64,000 bases of DNA from the NCBI RefSeq assembly GCF_009455635.1, contig NZ_QPER01000002.1, positions 3,162,001 to 3,226,000 of the forward strand, read 5' to 3'. Below, piece after piece: positions 1 through 9,344 of this stretch (position 1 is the first letter of the stretch; the number at the start of each line of letters is the position of its first letter). The stretch comes from Paraburkholderia agricolaris (GTDB taxonomy: Bacteria; Pseudomonadota; Gammaproteobacteria; Burkholderiales; Burkholderiaceae). Both the position numbers and the translations under genes were made by a program. Below the pieces are notes generated by a model. The model saw only the letters and a program-made list of their open reading frames with translations, was not told the DNA's origin and ran no database searches.

Positions 1-517
1 CGAGGCAGGCGGATCTCGACGCGAGCTTTCGAAGGAGCGATGCAGATTCATATAGCAGTCCAAATCTATCTTGATGCTCGATACCACCGCTCAGCGCACT
101 TGCCTGCTCACGGCATCGGCTGCCGCTCTGACGTGATCGCAGGGATGGCCTTATTAGCCCTCACAACGCGCCCACGCTCTCGACGACCTGCTTCTGCAGG
201 CTAACAAACAGGTCATAAGACTTGCTTATATCGGTCACATGACTTGCAATGTATAGTGTCATTTTCAGACCATCAATCCAGTATTAACCCTGGCCGTTGT
301 TGAGCATTCACCATGGATCCATGCAGGAACAGGCCTTCACAGGTTTTTCCCAGGCAAAATGGACACCGCAGACTAAGTTTCAGGCCATGCAAAGCAAACA
401 TAACCAAGTCAAATGTACGAATTGCACAAGTCCGTTGTAAGATGTTGCTGTTGACCTCGCCAAGATTGCCGCGCTACGCATCGGCATGGCAGGTATTCCC
501 TGATTACGGAACCCTCA
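1..517. other. Left-edge intergenic region with TetR1 control region
   Basis: No gene is supported here. A minus-strand frame opens at an ATG at 49-51 and runs off the left edge for 17 codons, too short to judge. The region holds a pair of similar 15-mers at 211-225 and 233-247 (GGTCA, 3 nt, GACTTGC each time), spaced 22 bp or about two helical turns. These are the likely operators of the TetR gene starting at 518. A half-site AATTGCACAAGTCC at 420-433 also occurs in the LysR dyad near 15.5 kb. Confidence 0.5.
211..247. promoter_or_regulatory. Tandem putative TetR operator
   Basis: GGTCATAAGACTTGC (211-225) and GGTCACATGACTTGC (233-247) repeat in the same orientation with a 22-bp period. The second contains the palindrome GTCACATGAC (234-243). 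The complementary form GTCATGTGAC lies at 9036-9045 in front of the paralogous TetR2. The shared motif in front of both paralogues suggests a common operator; this is inference. Confidence 0.4.
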
Positions 518-1168
518 ATGCAACGGCTGACTTTCGAAACTGGGGCACTTTTGCCCGAAGACCTGATGAGTACGACTCAGCAGCGCAAGCGCGGGCATAA
601 GTTGGCAACGATTCTGGAAGACTCGCGCAAGTTGATGCAACGTGATGGCTACGCAGCCTTCACGCTCAGGAAGGCCGCAGCGGAGGCGGGTGTTCCGCTG
701 GGCACGCTGCAGCACTATTTCCCCACGCGCGAAGTTCTGCTGAAGACCGTCATCCATCAAACGCTGAAACAGTTCAACGACGAATATCATTTAATCGCGA
801 GGTCTGGCGGGGGCGCCGCCGACCGGCTGACGCAGTTGATTTCGAAGATTCTGACGGAGGTACGCGACACCGAGACCCGTCTATTCATGCTGGAGGTTGC
901 GGCGCTTGCCAATCACGAGGACTTCGCAACTGAAGCGCTGGCCGAGTGCTATCAGGACTACATTGGCATCTTTGCGAACCTCGTCGCGGAAATCAATCCG
1001 CACCTCAGCAAGAAGGAGAGTCACATCCGGGCTGTCCTCATCGTGTCGCAACTCGAGGGCCTCCTCGTGGTGCTAAACAGTGGCAACGTTAGCCCGAGCA
1101 TCGACGGGCAGGCACTGGACCATGCAGTTCATGTCGTGGTGAATTCGCTCAGTACCGCCGGCAACTGA
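518..1168 (+). CDS. TetR family transcriptional regulator (TetR1)
   Basis: 216-residue TetR/AcrR-type repressor. The N-terminal helix-turn-helix lies at about residues 48-72 (TLRKAAAEAGVPLGTLQHYF, continuing PTRE) and the rest is an alpha-helical ligand-binding domain. An internal ATG at 566 is possible, but the start at 518 is favoured because the first residues MQRLTFETGALL align with MQKAEFETRAPL of the disrupted paralogue at 9345. It is followed convergently by the catabolic operon at 1.4-8.4 kb, which it probably controls. The inducing ligand is unknown. Confidence 0.85.
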   Translation: MQRLTFETGALLPEDLMSTTQQRKRGHKLATILEDSRKLMQRDGYAAFTLRKAAAEAGVPLGTLQHYFPTREVLLKTVIHQTLKQFNDEYHLIARSGGGAADRLTQLISKILTEVRDTETRLFMLEVAALANHEDFATEALAECYQDYIGIFANLVAEINPHLSKKESHIRAVLIVSQLEGLLVVLNSGNVSPSIDGQALDHAVHVVVNSLSTAGN

Positions 1169-1364
1169 ACAGATCATTTCATCCACGGTACGAGCGCTGA
1201 CGTGCGCTCGTACCGCCGCCAATTACGAGGTTTGATATATCGCGCACGTTTGCGCGGCCACCCAGGGCGCTGCTCGACGCCCTACCATGGACGAATTTCA
1301 ACCTGCGGTCTGGCGCATCAGGTAAGCGTTACCCGCAAGCAACCCACAGACTGGATAACGACGC

Positions 1365-2282
1365 TCAAACTGTTCGAGCCAGCCAGTCGATGATTGCGTC
1401 CGCAATCCGGTCATTGTTGCGTTCCGACATCATCATGTGGCCGTTGCCGCGAATTCCAAGTTGAGGCAGGTCGATCAGTGTGACATTCGCACCGCACGAC
1501 TCGAGGTATTCGGTCGCACGAAGATTCATATCGCGCATCCACGTCGCCTCTGAGGTCACCATCGCGATTGGCGGCCCGTAAGGGTTACTCGAACCGGCAA
1601 ACGCCGCGACGCAAAGTCCGTTATCAAACCGGCCCAGCGGATGATCAAGACCCGGAGCGCCAAGCGGCTCCACTGCAACGACTGCTTTGACCTGTTTTCC
1701 GCCGATCGCGCTTAAAGCCCAACCGCACGGGCCACCGGCGGAATGGGGAATCAGCACGGTATCTCCGACCAGTTGAAAAAGCTCGGGAGCAATAGCCTCG
1801 ACGTGACGCTGGCTGCTTTCAAGGGTCGTCGCCATGGGGCCCTGACTGGCCATGAACCGGTCGGCCGCGCGCGGTTCTTCGATTGGCCACTGATCGTGTT
1901 TCCCGGCTTCGTCCCACAGCAAATGCTTTGCGGGCTCCACGAAGCGTGGGACAAGCGCTTCGTACGAGGGCGGAGGAAGCGCCGGGCCGAGTACCTCGGC
2001 GTTCCAGTGACTTCGTCCGTGACCGGGTCTATCCAGCACATAGACGGGGTACCCGGCCCGGAGAAACGAATGAACCCAACTGGGCCGGTTATCCGGCGTT
2101 CGTAGAAATTCGGACCCCTGCCCGCCTCCCCCATGCACGAACGTCACCGAGATCTGCTTCGCCTCCGAAGGGATAAACCACTCGACATAGGCTGAAATAC
2201 CTGGGTATCGACGCCCGTTGATCGACTGGGAAGGCGTCGTCAGAAAACGCCCCCCAAAGTCGCTCAGTTCATAGTTGATCAT
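1365..2282 (-). CDS. Alpha/beta hydrolase (esterase-like)
   Basis: 305-residue alpha/beta hydrolase. Visible are the oxyanion-hole motif HGGGG at residues 50-54, a GHGRS segment at 88-91, the nucleophile Ser181 in PHSAGG and a C-terminal GNGHMMMSE with the likely catalytic His282. The reading frame continues upstream to 2513, but that part is antisense to the monooxygenase gene. The ATG at 2282, 7 bp after the monooxygenase stop, is the sensible start. It is the last gene of the minus operon and probably hydrolyses an ester, lactone or ring-cleavage product made by the preceding monooxygenase. Substrate unknown. Confidence 0.85.
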   Translation of the reverse strand: MINYELSDFGGRFLTTPSQSINGRRYPGISAYVEWFIPSEAKQISVTFVHGGGGQGSEFLRTPDNRPSWVHSFLRAGYPVYVLDRPGHGRSHWNAEVLGPALPPPSYEALVPRFVEPAKHLLWDEAGKHDQWPIEEPRAADRFMASQGPMATTLESSQRHVEAIAPELFQLVGDTVLIPHSAGGPCGWALSAIGGKQVKAVVAVEPLGAPGLDHPLGRFDNGLCVAAFAGSSNPYGPPIAMVTSEATWMRDMNLRATEYLESCGANVTLIDLPQLGIRGNGHMMMSERNNDRIADAIIDWLARTV

Positions 2283-2289
2283 CGGCTTC

Positions 2290-3465
2290 TCAGAAGACCG
2301 TACGCATCTGCTCATGGAAGAGCATGGCTTCGCGCATCCTGTTCCGGTCGTTCGAAATGGAACGGGCCCATTCAATCCATTCGGTGCGCTGCTGGCCCGG
2401 GAGCAGGTGATACAGCGTGCGCAAGTTGTTCGATGCTCTCGGCGAAACAAGCTCGATGAATTTCTTGCGACGGTCACGCTCGTAGAATTCAAGAATCTCA
2501 TCGTCTGCGCCATCCAGCAGCACTAGTCCAAGTGCCTCGATCAGAGCGAAGCAGTCGAACATACCGCCCGTCAGCCCAAGCCCGCCAGTCGGATTGGTCA
2601 CATGCGCGGCGTCGCCGACGAGCAACACCCGGCCGTGCCGCATCCTGTCGGTCACACGCTGGTGCATCCGGTACGGCGTGTACGCAATGAGTTCATAAGG
2701 GTTGTCTTTGGGCAGAAGCTTCTCGAACATTGCGCCAATGCGCTGCTCCAATCCTTCAATCGGAAGTTCGGGTTCTTCCACAAACGTGACGCGCCAGAAA
2801 TCGTCAGCGTCGATCGCGCAGATAACCGAACCGCAAACCGGGTCCACCTGCATGGTGGCGTTGCTGTAACCGAGGCTCGCGAGGTTGGTACGGATATTCG
2901 TGGCGATATAGCGTTCGGGCCATGTAATGCCGAAAAACTGCATCTTCAGGATATCGCGGCGAACTGTGCTGCGGGCGCCGTCCGCGCCCACCAGCCAGTC
3001 GGCTTCGATGTCGAACGCCTCGCCCCGGCACTCCGCCTTTACCGTGACACCGTTATGGGCATCGATGCATGCCAGGACCGATGTCGAATACCGGATGTCC
3101 ACATTCGGTAGCTTGTTGAGGTGCTGCACGACAATTGCAGAAAGCTTGTCCTGACCCAGGTGCAACGCATGAGGGAACTCGACGTCTCCATCAATTGCGC
3201 TGAGGTCCCAACGAATCATCTCGCCCGTTTCATGGATACGCCACGCAAAATCCTGGCGCAAGAATCCGGCCGATACGCAGTCTTCAAGAACACCAAGATC
3301 GCGGAGGTGAGGCAGCACTGAACAGTGATAGACGAGCGCCCGCGGGCTGTCGTTCGGTTTTTCCTCGGCCTCGAGCACCGTCACACGAACACCCCGGCGC
3401 CCGAGCCCCAGCGCGGTGAGCAGGCCAGTCGGGCCACCGCCGACGACGACTACGTGATTTCTCAT
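2290..3465 (-). CDS. FAD-dependent monooxygenase (PHBH/MhpA-like)
   Basis: 391-residue class A flavoprotein hydroxylase. The Rossmann dinucleotide motif GGGPTG is at residues 9-14 and the family GD motif (VLLVGDAAHV, then NPTGGLG) is at about 275-295. These are hallmarks of the p-hydroxybenzoate hydroxylase / 3-(3-hydroxyphenyl)propionate hydroxylase superfamily, which inserts oxygen into phenolic or related rings with NAD(P)H. It is shorter than MhpA (about 550), so the extra C-terminal domain is absent. A good ribosome site (GAAGGA) precedes the ATG. It lies between an aldehyde dehydrogenase and a hydrolase. Confidence 0.88.
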   Translation of the reverse strand: MRNHVVVVGGGPTGLLTALGLGRRGVRVTVLEAEEKPNDSPRALVYHCSVLPHLRDLGVLEDCVSAGFLRQDFAWRIHETGEMIRWDLSAIDGDVEFPHALHLGQDKLSAIVVQHLNKLPNVDIRYSTSVLACIDAHNGVTVKAECRGEAFDIEADWLVGADGARSTVRRDILKMQFFGITWPERYIATNIRTNLASLGYSNATMQVDPVCGSVICAIDADDFWRVTFVEEPELPIEGLEQRIGAMFEKLLPKDNPYELIAYTPYRMHQRVTDRMRHGRVLLVGDAAHVTNPTGGLGLTGGMFDCFALIEALGLVLLDGADDEILEFYERDRRKKFIELVSPRASNNLRTLYHLLPGQQRTEWIEWARSISNDRNRMREAMLFHEQMRTVF

Positions 3466-3513
3466 CTCAATCCTTCGTTACCTTGTCTTTATTACCCAGG
3501 CTGCTTGAGCGCT

Positions 3514-3599
3514 GCCAATGCAGCGTTCGCCGAACGCGCATAGGAAATGGTAGGGCAGCTTGCGTCGCGTTCTCAGGTTGTAAGTGGCCAATGCAGCGT
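3514..3599. repeat. Short direct repeat in operon gap
   Basis: GCCAATGCAGCGT occurs at 3514-3526 and again at 3587-3599 in the 148-bp gap between the aldehyde dehydrogenase and the monooxygenase. Function unknown; it may be a small duplication. Confidence 0.4.
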
Positions 3600-3613
3600 G
3601 TCAGTGACGCCGC

Positions 3614-5071
3614 TCAGGCGAGAGAGAAATGCTCGTCAACGCCGAGGATTGCCTTGGTCTCAAGGAATTCCTCGATGCCCCATGCACCCCACTCCCGGCC
3701 GTTTCCAGACTGCTTGTAGCCACCCCACGGCGCCTGAAAGTCGACCGGCGCGCCATTGAGGTGAACCATGCCGGTTCTGAGCTTTGCCGCGACTGCTGCA
3801 GCTTGTGCCTTGTCCGCGCCATAAACGTAGCCTGACAGGCCGAACGGTGAGTCATTGGCGATCTCGACCGCGTCCGTCAAATCTTCGTATGGAATGATGA
3901 CGAGGACCGGGCCAAAGATTTCCTCCTGGGCGATCGTCATGCGATTGTTCACGCGGCTGAACACTGTAGGTTGGACGTAAAACCCCTTGGGGCAGTTATC
4001 AGGCCGCTGCGTCCCGCCGTAGATGAGCTTGGCGCCTTCCTGTTGTCCGCTCGCGATCATCGAGAGCACTTTCTTGAACTGCCGCTCGTTGGCGATCGGC
4101 CCCATCGTCGTGTGCGGGTCGCTGGGGTCACCCACCACGATCGTCGCGCAAGCCTTCCGCGCGATGCGTTCGACTTCCTCGATGCTGTCCATCGGCACCA
4201 GCATTCGCGACGGTGCCACGCAGGTCTGTCCCGAGTTGTACATCATCGTCAGAACACCATGCGTCACCGCTTCATCCAGATTGGCCCCCGGCAAAATAAT
4301 GTTCGCGGATTTGCCGCCCAATTCAAGCGAGACTCGTTTCGCGGTTGGCGCGGCTGCACGCGTCACCTGTTCACCGGCCATGTTCGAACCCGTCAGCGAA
4401 ACCATGTCGACCAAAGGATGCGACGAGAGAGCTCCGCCGAGTCGTGCCCCCTCCCCTTGCACCGAGTTGAAAACACCGGCCGGAACGCCCGCTTCGTGCA
4501 GCACTTCCGCGAGGACAGTGGCGGAGTACGGCGCGGCCTGGCTCGGCTTCAACACCATCGTGCAGCCGGCGATGAGCGCCGGTGCCACCTTGCAGGCAAC
4601 CTGGTTCATTGGCCAGTTCCACGGGGTGATTAAGGCACACACGCCGACGGGCTCGCGTACGATAAATGCCGTGCCTTGCCGATAGCGGAAATGCAAACGC
4701 TCCGCCGCTTCGACCGCGGCACGGAAGTGCCCGAGGCCCGAGGGCGCCTGCGCGGCGCGGGAGACATACTCGCGTGGCGCACCCATCTCCGCGGTGATGG
4801 CATCCACGAAGTCACCCATCCGACGTTCATAAACTGAACAGACCTGCTCAACGAGTTCATTTCGCTCGCTTTGTTTCCAACTCGCGAATGACGGGAACGC
4901 ACGGTGTGCGGCCCGCACGGCCAGGTCGATGTCTTCGGCAGAGCCGAACGCAATTTTGTCGGTCGGCTCACCCGTCGCGGGATTGATGACCTCGCCGAAC
5001 TGTTCATCGGTGACATGGCTTTGCCACTTCCCGTCGATGTAAAACTGCTGAAGATGAGATTTTTCAAACAT
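3614..5071 (-). CDS. NAD(P)-dependent aldehyde dehydrogenase
   Basis: 485-residue ALDH superfamily enzyme of normal length. Seen are the cofactor segment TPWNWPMNQ (149-157), the general base Glu250 in LELGGK, the catalytic Cys284 in GQTCVAPS and the C-terminal QAPWGGYKQSGNGREWG. A strong ribosome site (GGGAGG) precedes the ATG at 5071. It sits between the YCF48-like gene and the monooxygenase and presumably oxidises an aldehyde intermediate of the same pathway. Substrate cannot be read from sequence. Confidence 0.93.
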   Translation of the reverse strand: MFEKSHLQQFYIDGKWQSHVTDEQFGEVINPATGEPTDKIAFGSAEDIDLAVRAAHRAFPSFASWKQSERNELVEQVCSVYERRMGDFVDAITAEMGAPREYVSRAAQAPSGLGHFRAAVEAAERLHFRYRQGTAFIVREPVGVCALITPWNWPMNQVACKVAPALIAGCTMVLKPSQAAPYSATVLAEVLHEAGVPAGVFNSVQGEGARLGGALSSHPLVDMVSLTGSNMAGEQVTRAAAPTAKRVSLELGGKSANIILPGANLDEAVTHGVLTMMYNSGQTCVAPSRMLVPMDSIEEVERIARKACATIVVGDPSDPHTTMGPIANERQFKKVLSMIASGQQEGAKLIYGGTQRPDNCPKGFYVQPTVFSRVNNRMTIAQEEIFGPVLVIIPYEDLTDAVEIANDSPFGLSGYVYGADKAQAAAVAAKLRTGMVHLNGAPVDFQAPWGGYKQSGNGREWGAWGIEEFLETKAILGVDEHFSLA

Positions 5072-5098
5072 GGCTTACGCCTCCCTATCGTGTTCTGT

Positions 5099-6070
5099 TC
5101 AGTGGTCTATCGCGATGCCGCGAGCCGTGAAGTACACCGGTTGTCCATCCGACTTCGCGACCACCGCGGTGTAGTTGGCTCTGTCCTGTCCCACCATCCG
5201 CTGAAAGTGTTGTCCGTTGTCGTTGCTTTGCAGGATTACCCCATCGAGCGCAACGGCGATTACCTCGTGGTTCGGCATTTGTACAATGTCCGTGATGGAA
5301 CTCGACGTATCTGTCTTGAGCGGCAACCAGGTTTTCCCGCCGTCGTCGGAGCGCAGCATGGAGCCACGGAGCCCCCCCACAAGCAGCGCGCCGTCACTCA
5401 ATGCGACTCCCGTCCACAGGCTTCCGCTGTAACCGGTTGGAATCCCCGTCCATGTCGCGCCGGCATCTGTCGAGCAAAAGACCGTGCCTTTTTCCGCCGA
5501 GATATAGAGAGTCCCGTCTCGCGAGCTGAACAGCTGGAAGAGGTTTTTGTCCGCGCCTTCCTTCTTGTCCGACACGAGCTTGGACTGCGTCCAGGTTCGG
5601 CCTCCATCTGACGTTTTCAGCAACAGAGACCACAAACCAACCGCGAAGCCCTCTGTCGAATTCTTGAAGTACACGGAGAACAAAGGCTGGTCGACTTTCA
5701 GGTCGGACCGCTGCAAGGACCAGGTCTCGCCGCCGTCGTCGGTATGAATAACCACACCCCAATGGCCCACAGCCCAGCCGTGCATCGCGTCGGAGAATGC
5801 GACGGATGTGAGCGTCGACTGAACAGGAACGTGCCTGGCCTGTCGCCAGGACTTGCCGTCATCGCTCAGAGCGATCGTTCCATGTTCACCAACGGCCACG
5901 ATCCTCTTGCCCGCCCGTGCGACCGCGAGATACTCGGTGGCCGAGAGGTCCGCTGCGGTTGATGCAAGGTGCAAGCTCAGCCCGTCAGGCCCTTCGGTTG
6001 CCTGTGCATGGACCGCGACTGAGGCAAGCGCAAGAGCGGCCGCAAGCGTGAATTTCCGGACACTGTTCAT
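5099..6070 (-). CDS. YCF48/BNR-repeat periplasmic protein
   Basis: 323-residue predicted secreted beta-propeller. The N-terminus MNSVRKFTLAAALALASVAV followed by HAQ is a classical signal peptide. The mature part has repeated blades of the type GWAVGHWG, DDGGETW and SDGGRTW, typical of YCF48/photosystem II assembly-factor-like (BNR/Asp-box) proteins. The frame is open upstream to 6502 but overlaps the RND gene; the start at 6070 is fixed by the signal peptide and lies 2 bp after the RND stop. This family commonly sits next to MMPL-type RND exporters, suggesting a periplasmic partner role. Exact function unknown. Confidence 0.85.
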   Translation of the reverse strand: MNSVRKFTLAAALALASVAVHAQATEGPDGLSLHLASTAADLSATEYLAVARAGKRIVAVGEHGTIALSDDGKSWRQARHVPVQSTLTSVAFSDAMHGWAVGHWGVVIHTDDGGETWSLQRSDLKVDQPLFSVYFKNSTEGFAVGLWSLLLKTSDGGRTWTQSKLVSDKKEGADKNLFQLFSSRDGTLYISAEKGTVFCSTDAGATWTGIPTGYSGSLWTGVALSDGALLVGGLRGSMLRSDDGGKTWLPLKTDTSSSITDIVQMPNHEVIAVALDGVILQSNDNGQHFQRMVGQDRANYTAVVAKSDGQPVYFTARGIAIDH

Positions 6071-6072
6071 AA

Positions 6073-8439
6073 TTAGTGGGTGAGGATGGAAGGTGAGTAA
6101 GCTTTCTTCGTGCGCGGAAACAACCGCTCGAGCACAACAGCCAAAGCCGGGAGCGCAGTGAAAGCCATCACCAGATTCACGATGAACATGAAGGCCAGCA
6201 ACTTGCCCATGTCGGCCTGAAACTTCAAAGCGGAGAACGACCAGGTCGCGACGCCAATCGCAAGTGTGAGCGCCGTGAAAATCGTTGCGATACCTTCGAA
6301 CTCCAACGCACGGTTCATGGCTGTGCGGATCGTGTCGCCATCGGCAAGGTGCATCTGCAACCGGTTGTAGATATAAAGCGCGTAATCGACGCCGATTCCG
6401 ACAGCAAGCACCATCACTGGCAAGGTCGCTACCGTCAGGCCGATTTCGAATTCCTTCATGAACCAGTATCCAATGAAGGTGCCGACGGTGAGCGGGAAGC
6501 AACAGGCAATTGCCGCACGAAAATCACGGTATACGCACAGAACCAGCGCAATGATGGCCGCATAGACGTACAGCATCATGGGCAGTTCGCTCTTCTCGAG
6601 AACGTCGTTCGTCGCGGCGAGGACACCTGCGTTGCCCGCGGCCAGTCTCAGTACGACGCCGTGAGGCAAAGGGTTGGCATCGAAGTACGCCCGAACCGCT
6701 TTCAGGACGTTCTTGATGGTTACAGCCTTGTGGTCGGTCAGATAAAGGTGTGCAGCCGTCATGCTGCAATCCTTGCTGTTGTATCCCTTGTTGCGACCGA
6801 TCTCGGTGGCGAGCGCCGCGTAATTGGTCGGGTCGATAGGGACGACATCCATCTTGGGATAGCCTTCGTTGTACCCCTGACTATAGTTGCGCAGTTGCGA
6901 GGAGAATGAATCGACCGACACAACGCCTGGCACAGACTTCATCGAAGACGCGAAACCGTCCATATGCGTGGCGACGCCAACTCGCCCACATGAGTCCGGC
7001 GGCGACTGATAGATAACCGTCAACCAGTCCAAACCCATGTCGAAGTTCTTCGCAATCGAAACGGCATCCTGATTGAAGCGGGCGTCAGGCCGCAATTCGG
7101 GCGCCCCCGGTTGCAGCGTGCCCACAATACGGTCGCGGCTCGCCCACGCAGTCGTGCCGAGAACAATGCACGCGATGACGGTGATCGCTACCGCGTTGCG
7201 CCACTCGGCCACCACCGAGATTGCCCGGATGATGCGAGTTCTGGCTTCACGCTTGCGCAGCGCTTTCTCCGCGTAGGCCTTGTCGAACCTGAAATAGGAC
7301 GCGGCCAACGGCAGCATGACCAGGTTCGTTACGATTTTGTAGCCGACACCGAGCGAGGCGGTGATGGCCAACTCGCGAATCATCGGAATAGGAATGACGA
7401 GCAGCGTGATGAAGGACAGCAATGCCGTGACGAGCGCCAAGGTGCCGGGGATGAGCAGGCCGGTGAAACTGTCGCGAGCCGCGCGTTCGGTTGTTTTTCC
7501 CTGAGCGAGGCCGCGGACAATAAAGTTAATCTGCTGAACGCCGTGTGAGACACCAATTGCAAAGACCAGGAAGGGAACCAGGACAGCAAGAGGGTCGAGA
7601 CCGTAGCCAATGATGCGCAGGGTGCCGAACTGCCAGACGAGCGACGTGAACGAACAAAGCACGGGAAGGAAGGTGAAGCGCCACGAATGACAGTACCAAT
7701 AGAGCGCGAGGACGGTCAGAAGAATCGCGAGTCCAAAGAATTCAACGACGCTCTTGCCGCCTTCCGCAATGTCGCCAACCTGCTTGGCGAAGCCAATAAT
7801 CTGAATCTGTACGTTCTTGTCCTCGAACTGCTTTCTGATTTTCTGTTCGAGAATCCTGTTGTAACTGATGTAGTCGAGGTGATGACCCTGGGCATCGGTT
7901 TCATTGAGCTCTGCCGTAATCATCGCGGCTTTCTGGTCCTTTGAAACCAGCACACCGACGAATCCGCCTTGCGCCGCCGACCGTTGAATGTCGGCAATCG
8001 TTTTGGCATCGAGAGACGCGGGAACCACGGTGCCGGGTATCAACTGCGCAGCGCGAAAGCCATCCTCCGTGATTTCATTGACGAAGGTGTTCGGCGTCCA
8101 CAGTGATTGAACGCCCAACCTGTCGACGTTTGGCAGGAACGTTACCGCCTGGGTCACGTTATACAGACGGGTGAGCGCATCCTTGTTCCAGATCGTTCCG
8201 TTTTGCACACGCATCACAATCGTGAGTCTGTTGGCACCCGGAAGGTCCTTGCGATATTCAAGGAAGGTCTTGGTGTATTCGTGGCCGACGGGAATCTGCT
8301 TCTCAAATCCGGCTTCCATGCGTAGCTGTGCGGCGAACACACCCATCACCAGCGTGAAGACAACCAGCACGGAAAGCAACGGAAGCCGGTGAGAAAACAG
8401 CCAGAGTTCCAGCTTTGAAACAAGCGATTTTAGATTCAT
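6073..8439 (-). CDS. MMPL/RND superfamily transporter
   Basis: 788-residue inner-membrane protein of the hydrophobe RND (MMPL) class. It has an N-terminal helix, a large periplasmic loop (about 45-220), a block of helices (about 228-400), a second periplasmic loop (about 430-620) and a second helix block to the C-terminus, where VGIGVDYALYIYNRL is the typical proton-relay helix. Such proteins move lipids, sterols or other hydrophobic molecules across the envelope. It is the first gene of the minus-strand operon and is translationally linked to the YCF48-like partner. Confidence 0.92.
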   Translation of the reverse strand: MNLKSLVSKLELWLFSHRLPLLSVLVVFTLVMGVFAAQLRMEAGFEKQIPVGHEYTKTFLEYRKDLPGANRLTIVMRVQNGTIWNKDALTRLYNVTQAVTFLPNVDRLGVQSLWTPNTFVNEITEDGFRAAQLIPGTVVPASLDAKTIADIQRSAAQGGFVGVLVSKDQKAAMITAELNETDAQGHHLDYISYNRILEQKIRKQFEDKNVQIQIIGFAKQVGDIAEGGKSVVEFFGLAILLTVLALYWYCHSWRFTFLPVLCSFTSLVWQFGTLRIIGYGLDPLAVLVPFLVFAIGVSHGVQQINFIVRGLAQGKTTERAARDSFTGLLIPGTLALVTALLSFITLLVIPIPMIRELAITASLGVGYKIVTNLVMLPLAASYFRFDKAYAEKALRKREARTRIIRAISVVAEWRNAVAITVIACIVLGTTAWASRDRIVGTLQPGAPELRPDARFNQDAVSIAKNFDMGLDWLTVIYQSPPDSCGRVGVATHMDGFASSMKSVPGVVSVDSFSSQLRNYSQGYNEGYPKMDVVPIDPTNYAALATEIGRNKGYNSKDCSMTAAHLYLTDHKAVTIKNVLKAVRAYFDANPLPHGVVLRLAAGNAGVLAATNDVLEKSELPMMLYVYAAIIALVLCVYRDFRAAIACCFPLTVGTFIGYWFMKEFEIGLTVATLPVMVLAVGIGVDYALYIYNRLQMHLADGDTIRTAMNRALEFEGIATIFTALTLAIGVATWSFSALKFQADMGKLLAFMFIVNLVMAFTALPALAVVLERLFPRTKKAYSPSILTH

Positions 8440-8467
8440 GTGATGGTGCCTTCTTTAACGCGGAATT

Positions 8468-8489
8468 CGGTCACGCCACGACGTGACCG
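8468..8489. promoter_or_regulatory. Putative operator dyad upstream of RND operon
   Basis: A perfect 8-bp inverted repeat CGGTCACG, 6-nt spacer CCACGA, CGTGACCG lies about 30 bp before the RND start codon. It contains GGTCAC half-sites like those in front of TetR1 and TetR2. It is a plausible repressor site for the operon. Confidence 0.45.
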
Positions 8490-8558
8490 CTACGGGGCAC
8501 TGTGCGTTCTATTTGCATATGGACGATCGGCGCCTCAGGACAGGACGCCGCCTTCGAG

Positions 8559-8999
8559 CTAGCCGTGCACAACATGGTCGTGATGGCCGGTCCGTTCGGG
8601 CGCACGGCCGATCCGTGCCCGGTACGCCTGCGGTGACTCGCCAACCCAGCGCTTAATCGCCTGGCGCAGATTGGAGGCGTCGCTATAGCCAACCTTTTCG
8701 GCAATGACGTCGAGTGGCCAGCTGGTATCGGTCAGATAGTGACAAGCGAGGCTGCCCCGGATGTCCGCGACAAGCGCACTGAAACCCGTGTTCAGGGCTT
8801 TGAGACGCCGGCGCAGGGTCCGTGTCGACAGGCGGAGCGCGTCGGCTACCTCGGCCATCGAAGGTGGGCTGCCCGGTCTTTCCAGCAGCAGCGCGCGGAC
8901 GGCATCGCTGAGCTCGTGGTCGACCGTTCCTGACATTTCCATCCAACGTCGAGCAATGCTGCTCCGATGGCGAGAAAGAACATCTTGCTTACAATCCAT
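8559..8999 (-). pseudogene. AraC family regulator, N-terminus missing
   Basis: 146 residues corresponding to the C-terminal part of a full AraC protein (normally about 330-350 residues). The two helix-turn-helix units are intact (MAEVADALRLSTRTLRRRLK and the IAEKVGYSDASNLRQAIKRW segment). Upstream of the ATG at 8999 the frame meets a TGA within about 20 bp and no ligand-binding domain is visible, so the gene looks 5'-truncated. A free-standing DNA-binding protein cannot be excluded. It is the same strand as and just upstream of the RND operon, which it may once have activated. Confidence 0.7.
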
Positions 9000-9344
9000 T
9001 TCGACCCCAGCCAGTCAAAAGACCCAGTTAATCCGGTCATGTGACTGAAGTCTAGGGTGTCAGTTTTTTACTCGCAACATCGTACAAACCCTAGGCGTGA
9101 AAGGCGTCTTATTCCGCTATCTTCGGCCAACCGGCCATCAAAGTCCTGACAAATAAGGCATATGGCGTAGAAATGTGGAGGATATGCACCGAATCGGTGC
9201 CTTCTCATAAGGAGTTGTTGTAAAATGCCAGTCACTTGTACGGCATTCATCGCTGGGGAGGGTGCGCGCAAATTTGCGCGAGGTCGACGCGACGGACGGA
9301 GTCAATCGCAGATAACCGGGCGAACCAGCGAGCACAAACGGGGC
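9000..9344. promoter_or_regulatory. Intergenic region between AraC remnant and TetR2
   Basis: No convincing gene. It holds the palindrome GTCATGTGAC at 9036-9045, which is the complement of the GTCACATGAC in front of TetR1. A TTG-initiated extension of the TetR2 frame exists from 9225 but is not supported by the paralogue. Confidence 0.4.

Noticed and set aside
6071..6502. N-terminal extension of the YCF48-like gene
   Set aside because: Overlaps the RND gene and would bury the signal peptide starting at 6070.
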